NCBI GenBank assembly: GCA_030180135.1
Contig: CM058234.1
Span: 32,088,766 to 32,152,765, forward strand
DNA length: 64,000 nucleotides
Source: Orychophragmus violaceus
Taxonomy: Eukaryota > Streptophyta > Magnoliopsida > Brassicales > Brassicaceae
Direction of reading: 5' to 3'
This document shows positions 59,081 to 64,000 of this stretch, piece after piece. The position numbers and the translations under genes were made by a program. The stretch's first letter is position 1. Each line of letters opens with the position of its first letter. The notes under the pieces are model-generated. The model worked only from the letters and a program-made list of their open reading frames with translations. It did no database searches and was not told the origin of the DNA.

Positions 59081-62000
59081 ATGGGAGATGGGACTGAGGT
59101 TGTGGTTAGGTCACATGGGGAAGAAAAGAAGAATCTTGCAGAAGATAGAATCAGCGATGAGAAAGTAGAGAAGAATAATGTTGCCGAGGATAGAATCAGC
59201 GATGAAAAGGTAGATAAGAAGAATGAGTTTGTGGGATCTGAGGATAACGAAGACGAGGTCTTTGAGGAAGCAATTGGTTCAGAGAATGATGAGCAGGAGG
59301 AGGAAGTTCCAAAACGTGAACGCGATGGGTTCCAAGGGGTTTCACCTACTCCAGAAAGTTCCAAGGATATGCATCAAGTCGAGGAATTTGAAGAGGCAGT
59401 GGGTGATTTGGATCAAACAAGTAGCAATGAAGAGGGAGTACAAGAGTTTAAGGTTGATTATCCGTTAAGCGCTCAGAATAAAATTGCGGGAGAGGCTGAA
59501 ACTGATTCTGTGACTCCTAAAATGAATGGTGATAAGGAGGAAGAAGGTTCAGGAAGTTCTTATGGTCAAATTGAATCAAGTTTGGATGGTGTTGAGAGCA
59601 CTGAGAAGGCTAACTCCAATGGTTCCACTTTGGCGGTTGATGATGTGAATATGGAAAACGGAAATACACATTCGTTTTCGGAAAATGGAATTGTCTCTCC
59701 TGAGACTGAAGAAGTGGTGGCTGATGTCATCTCAAAAAGTGTTGGGCCTGAGGAACCATGGAATGATGGCATTGAAGGCGAAAATTGGGAGGAAAGAGCT
59801 GATACGTCACCTGGCATTCAAACAGAACCAGAGGTTGAGGAAGACGAAGTAACAAGTAAGACTAGCTCCGAGAAGGGTTTCCTTTGTATAGACAACGAGT
59901 ATGAGGTGAAAACAAATGGTGAGACTGGTGCCAAAGACAGAAGTAATATTGTTAATGCTTTCTGTGACAAATCCTTGAATGATGGTATTAAAGTAGCTAG
60001 TACTGAGACCTCATCTTCATTGGAGAATTCTATTTCCGAGGAAAAGGGAGAGACTGAAGATGTCAGTTTGAAAAAAGAGCATCACTTGGCTTCTTCACTG
60101 AGCTCAGGACTGGAGTCTATTGAAGTTTGCAGCGATATTGGCTTTCCTGGGGCAACTAGTAGAGAATACGAGACAGTTCAAAATGCTAATGGAGGACATG
60201 ATGTTCAACAGAGTCCTCAACCTAATAAGGAACTTGAAAATCAGGAAAGCAGCAAAGTAAATATAGATCCAGAAATTAAGGAAACATCACATGTGGAAAG
60301 AGAATCTGAGGTAGTAAATTCTGCTTCACCAACAGAGTCTGGAAGTAATCCTGCAGCAGTACAGCCTGCTCGTCCAGTAGGTCTTGGTCGTGCGGCTCCT
60401 CTTTTGCAACCTGCACCACGTGCTCCTCAACAGTCTCGTATAAATGGAAATGTGTCTCGCAATCAACCTCAGCAAGCTGAGGACTCTACCACTACAGAGA
60501 CGGATGAGCATGACGAGACTCGTGAGAAGCTCCAGTTGATCAGGGTCAAATTTTTGAGGCTTGCACATAGACTAGGGCAAACCCCGCATAATGTTGTAGT
60601 TGCTCAGGTTTTGTATAGGCTTGGATTGGCTGAACAGTTGAGAGGCAGAAATGGAAGCCGTGTTGGTGCCTTTAGTTTTGATCGTGCTAGCGCCATGGCA
60701 GAACAGCTTGAGGCAGCTGGACAGGATCCACTTGATTTTTCTTGTACGATTATGGTGATCGGTAAAAGTGGGGTTGGTAAAAGTGCAACGATCAATTCTA
60801 TATTTGATGAGGTGAAATTTTGTACTGATGCATTCCAGATGGGGACAAAGAGGGTTCAAGATGTGGAGGGTCTTGTGCAGGGGATTAAGGTACGGGTGAT
60901 TGACACTCCCGGCCTCTTACCGTCCTGGTCTGATCAAGCCAAAAATGAGAAGATCCTGAATTCTGTTAAGTCTTTCATCAAGAAAAGTCCACCTGACATT
61001 GTACTATATCTTGATAGGTTGGATATGCAAAGCAGAGATTCTGGTGACATGCCTCTCTTGCGCACCATCAGTGATGTTTTTGGGCCATCGATATGGTTTA
61101 ACGCCATTGTGGGTTTGACTCATGCCGCCTCTGTTCCACCAGATGGCCCAAATGGCACTGCTTCTAGCTATGACATGTTTGTAACACAACGTTCTCATGT
61201 CATCCAGCAGGCTATTCGCCAAGCAGCTGGAGATATGAGGCTTATGAACCCTATTTCTTTAGTTGAGAATCACTCTGCTTGCAGGACTAATCGGGCAGGC
61301 CAGAGAGTATTACCGAATGGCCAAGTGTGGAAGCCTCATTTGCTGTTACTCTCATTTGCATCCAAAATTCTGGCAGAAGCAAATGCTCTTCTGAAACTAC
61401 AAGATAATATTCCAGGGAGACCATTTGCAGCTCGGTCCAAGGGTCCGCCATTACCGTTTCTACTTTCATCGCTTCTGCAATCAAGACCACAGCCAAAGCT
61501 TCCTGACCAACAGTATGGTGATGAAGAAGATGAAGATGATTTTGAGGAATCTTCAGATTCTGACGAAGAGTCAGAGTATGATCAGCTTCCACCCTTTAAG
61601 CGGTTGACTAAAGATCAAATGGCTAAGCTCAGTAAATCTCAAAAGAAGCAATATCTCGATGAGATGGAGTACCGGGAGAAACTATTTATGAAGAAGCAAA
61701 TGAAAGAGGAAAGAAAGAGACGTAAGATGTTCAAGAAGTTTGCTGCCGAGATTAAAGATTTGCCGGAGGAGCCTAGTGGGAATGTGGATGAGGAGAGTGG
61801 TGGACCTGCATCAGTTCCAGTTCCCATGCCAGATTTATCTCTACCTGCGTCTTTTGACGCTGATAACCCTACTCACCGCTACCGCTATCTTGATTCCTCC
61901 AATCAATGGCTTGTAAGGCCTGTCCTGGAAACTCATGGGTGGGATCATGATATTGGTTATGAAGGTGTCAATGCGGAACGACTCTTTGTTGTTAATGACA

Positions 62001-62641
62001 AAATACCAGTATCTTTCTCAGGCCAAGTGACAAAGGACAAGAAGGATGCAAACGTGCAGCTGGAAATGGCCAGCTCGGTAAAACATGGAGAGGGTAAATC
62101 AACCTCCTTCGGTTTTGACATGCAAACTGTTGGAAAGGAATTGGCTTACACTGTTCGAAGTGAAACGAGATTCAACAATTTCAGGAGAAACAAAGCTGCA
62201 GCTGGTCTCTCTCTTACGCTCTTGGGTGATTCGGTGTCTGCGGGGCTGAAAGTCGAAGATAAGTTGATTGCCAATAAACGGTTCAGAATGGTTATGTCTG
62301 GTGGAGCAATGACTAGCCGAGGAGATGTTGCTTATGGTGGTAGTTTAGAAGCTCAATTGAGAGATAAAGATTATCCACTTGGTCGGTTTTTGACTACTCT
62401 TGGAATATCCGTGATGGATTGGCATGGTGATCTTGCTATCGGAGGGAATATACAGTCTCAGGTTCCCGTTGGACGTTACTCTAATTTAATCGCTCGTGCT
62501 AATCTGAACAATAGAGGAGCAGGGCAAGTAAGTGTCCGTGTCAACAGCTCCGAGCAGCTCCAACTTGCTATGGTTGCGATTGTTCCTCTCTTCAAGAAGC
62601 TACTTAGTTATTATTCTCAGCAAACGCAATATGGACAATGA
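59081..62641 (+). CDS. TOC132: translocase of chloroplast 132 (Toc132), preprotein receptor GTPase
   Basis: Receptor GTPase of the chloroplast outer envelope that recognises mainly housekeeping preproteins, within the TOC complex with Toc33/34 and Toc75. One uninterrupted frame of 1186 residues (Arabidopsis Toc132 is of similar length). Residues 1 to about 480 are the acidic, disordered A domain rich in Glu/Asp/Ser. The GTPase domain follows DETREKLQLIRVKFLRLAHR, with P-loop GKSGVGKS at about 561-568, DTPG at about 608 and the LTHAAS box near 678. The membrane domain (about 760-1186) has an acidic and then lysine-rich linker (KKQMKEERKRRKMFKKFAAE), NQWLVRPVLETHGWDHDIGY and the C-terminal end SYYSQQTQYGQ. 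The start MGDGTEVVVRS matches Toc132 rather than Toc120. The N-terminus has a short internal duplication. Synteny with PRORP2 supports orthology. Confidence 0.97.
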   Translation: MGDGTEVVVRSHGEEKKNLAEDRISDEKVEKNNVAEDRISDEKVDKKNEFVGSEDNEDEVFEEAIGSENDEQEEEVPKRERDGFQGVSPTPESSKDMHQVEEFEEAVGDLDQTSSNEEGVQEFKVDYPLSAQNKIAGEAETDSVTPKMNGDKEEEGSGSSYGQIESSLDGVESTEKANSNGSTLAVDDVNMENGNTHSFSENGIVSPETEEVVADVISKSVGPEEPWNDGIEGENWEERADTSPGIQTEPEVEEDEVTSKTSSEKGFLCIDNEYEVKTNGETGAKDRSNIVNAFCDKSLNDGIKVASTETSSSLENSISEEKGETEDVSLKKEHHLASSLSSGLESIEVCSDIGFPGATSREYETVQNANGGHDVQQSPQPNKELENQESSKVNIDPEIKETSHVERESEVVNSASPTESGSNPAAVQPARPVGLGRAAPLLQPAPRAPQQSRINGNVSRNQPQQAEDSTTTETDEHDETREKLQLIRVKFLRLAHRLGQTPHNVVVAQVLYRLGLAEQLRGRNGSRVGAFSFDRASAMAEQLEAAGQDPLDFSCTIMVIGKSGVGKSATINSIFDEVKFCTDAFQMGTKRVQDVEGLVQGIKVRVIDTPGLLPSWSDQAKNEKILNSVKSFIKKSPPDIVLYLDRLDMQSRDSGDMPLLRTISDVFGPSIWFNAIVGLTHAASVPPDGPNGTASSYDMFVTQRSHVIQQAIRQAAGDMRLMNPISLVENHSACRTNRAGQRVLPNGQVWKPHLLLLSFASKILAEANALLKLQDNIPGRPFAARSKGPPLPFLLSSLLQSRPQPKLPDQQYGDEEDEDDFEESSDSDEESEYDQLPPFKRLTKDQMAKLSKSQKKQYLDEMEYREKLFMKKQMKEERKRRKMFKKFAAEIKDLPEEPSGNVDEESGGPASVPVPMPDLSLPASFDADNPTHRYRYLDSSNQWLVRPVLETHGWDHDIGYEGVNAERLFVVNDKIPVSFSGQVTKDKKDANVQLEMASSVKHGEGKSTSFGFDMQTVGKELAYTVRSETRFNNFRRNKAAAGLSLTLLGDSVSAGLKVEDKLIANKRFRMVMSGGAMTSRGDVAYGGSLEAQLRDKDYPLGRFLTTLGISVMDWHGDLAIGGNIQSQVPVGRYSNLIARANLNNRGAGQVSVRVNSSEQLQLAMVAIVPLFKKLLSYYSQQTQYGQ

Positions 62642-62960
62642 TGAAGAACATTTAGGCCGATTTTCACTTCCATCACTTTGCAATGGAGTATTATTAGGAA
62701 ATGATAGCAAAAAGAACACCCTAGAGCGAGTTGAAAAGGTACAAAACCTGATTCGTTATCTTTGATCTCATCTGATTTTACTGATTTCGATATTTGTATC
62801 TGCTGCAAAACCTTCTTTATCGGTTGCTGATGTTGATGATTTGGTTTTTGAACAGGATCTGTGTCCGAGAAGCAAACACCAGTCGGTGGAGGAAAGCATG
62901 TGTCTTGAAATAGCCAGAACATAACACGTTCCTTGTCTAATATATAGTCCATTGGTTGTT
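62642..62960 (+). other. TOC132 3' untranslated region with intron
   Basis: After the stop, a likely intron at 62739-62855 (AAAAG|GTACAA to TTGAACAG|GAT) lies in the 3' leader of the transcript. An intron this close downstream of the stop (about 97 bases) would usually trigger nonsense-mediated decay only weakly or moderately; this is inference. Confidence 0.55.
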
Positions 62961-63424
62961 TTTCTTCTATTTCTAAAACCTTGTGATCACTGTTATGAAT
63001 AAAGTCTATCTATTTTTGTTCATGTCCCCAGTATCACTTAACTTTTAGGACTCACATCGTTGACTAGCCAAGGACTCACATATATAGCCTAGGAGTTTGT
63101 ATTAATATTGTCTAAATTCAAGTTCTAGTCCCACATTTCCTAAATCGTTAGGCTTTGTAGCATAAATGCAAGAATTTGTTGTGTTTGTCTAGGGGTGGGC
63201 GTTTAGGTCGGGTTTTCGGTACCATGCTCATAAGCTTTCTGAGATATTTTAATTTTTTGGGTCGGATTCTGTTTGTTTTTTTTCTTCAGATTTGGTTCGG
63301 ATCGGACTTAATACTATCCAAAAATATTTGAAATATTTCAAAAGTATATGCATTACTCAAAAAATCTGGAAAAACTATAAAAATTGTTATAAATTATTTA
63401 TGAAATTTGTATAAGATATATATA
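62961..63424. other. intergenic with TAGGGGTGGGCG-type repeat relic
   Basis: A stretch starting CTAGGGGTGGGCGTTTAGGT at 63190, followed by GGTCGGATT and GGTTCGGATCGG words, resembles the ends of common plant non-autonomous DNA elements. The other end cannot be identified. No gene is seen. Confidence 0.4.
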
Positions 63425-63704
63425 TGTTTATATATCTTAAAAGAGAATATAATTTTAAGAAAGAGTGAGAATATAATCTTAAGAGAAAGAGAGAGAAGTG
63501 ATTTTATTAATATTGGAGTGAGTTTTACAACGAGGGAAGTCAACTTAATTCCTTGATCATTCATCGATAGTTTACATGGCCATATAAAGCCTTTCTAGTT
63601 ACACAAAACCAGGAGACTTCCACGATATGTGGACTGTTACAAACAAAGTAAATATTAACATAATTAATTTGAAAAGTTGTTCCGAAGATCTTTGACTTCT
63701 ATCA
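63425..63704 (-). repeat. probable 3' LTR of a third copia element
   Basis: On the minus strand the stretch starts TGATAGAAGTCAAAGATCTT immediately after a purine tract TGTGGGAGGG. It ends near ATATATAAACA. The length (about 280 bp) and the right end are estimates, since the other LTR is outside the window. Confidence 0.55.
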
Positions 63705-64000
63705 CCCTCCCACAGTCTCATCGTCGCAACGTCGAACGGTGAGGCTGGATCTGAATTCATTATGCAAGGAGGATGGTAATCCTTTGGTAAAGATATCTGC
63801 ATATTGCAGAGATGTAGGAACATGAAGTACTTTAACTTCACCAATGGCTACCTTGTCACGAACGAAGTGGATATCCAGCTCACTGTGTTTAGTCCGTTGA
63901 TGCTTTACTGGGTTTGTAGACATGTAAACTGAGCTTATGTTGTCGCAGTAGACAACCGAGGCAGACGAGATTGGTCTGTGAAGTTCTACCATTAAGTTTC
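63705..64000 (-). pseudogene. copia pol C-terminus, partial at window edge
   Basis: Minus-strand end of a Ty1/copia polyprotein. It reads VVYCDNISSVYMSTNPVKHQ, RTKHSELDIHFVRDKV, HVPTSLQYADIFTKGLP, then SLTVRRCDDETVGG and a stop near 63702. These are the last RNase H motifs (CDN, HxRTKHIxxxxHFxR, ADxxTK). This is a different copia lineage from the two elements at 15-30 kb. The frame is open to the window edge, so whether the element is intact cannot be judged; the pseudogene label reflects only its partial state here. Confidence 0.85.

Noticed and set aside
59081..62641. Assignment as Toc120 or Toc159
   Set aside because: The N-terminus, overall length and the PRORP2 neighbour fit Toc132.

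Overview
Plant nuclear DNA, clearly Brassicaceae. The right end carries the TOC132 ortholog next to a PRORP2 ortholog, the neighbour pair known from Arabidopsis chromosome 2. The rest is AT-rich, intron-bearing gene relics and plant transposons (Ty3/gypsy Athila-type, Ty1/copia, CACTA, hAT-like, MULE, LINE). The abundance of Athila elements with CGATCGAT micro-repeats suggests the Brassica side of the family, but this is inference.

Layout. 1-3.4 kb: a tandem repeat and a decayed RPA70-like (DUF223, OB-fold) gene whose last intron holds a small hAT-like element. 3.38-38.27 kb: a large nested block. Its ends look like the two ends of one CACTA transposon (inverted CACTACAAGAAAAC-type termini, subterminal GTCG repeats, ACG on both sides). 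Inside the CACTA sits an Athila-like gypsy element (6959-32281, target duplication CAGCC). Its gag is split by a copia element (14894-30354, TGTAC), whose pol is split by a second, intact copia of the same family in the opposite orientation (17579-25267, CACAT, identical LTRs). The remaining CACTA body carries two RPA70-like gene relics and two At2g35280-type F-box relics.

38.3-51.8 kb: five or six head-to-tail copies or part copies of a repeat carrying a coiled-coil gene fragment. One copy is interrupted by a 6.4-kb MULE and by a LINE tail. The MULE is packed with 20-bp palindromes of the form CAGAC-N10-GTCTG, which I consider the most unusual signal in the window. 52.7-53.4 kb: a further RPA70-like fragment with good splice sites.

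55.9-62.9 kb: the gene island. PRORP2 (protein-only RNase P) keeps its catalytic NYN half but has an early stop and has lost its central CxxC zinc-site region, so it looks like a pseudogene. TOC132 (chloroplast preprotein import receptor GTPase) is intact. The window ends inside another copia element on the minus strand.

The only genes that look fully functional are TOC132 and the polyprotein of the inner copia element. All identities come from reading motifs; no database search was run.
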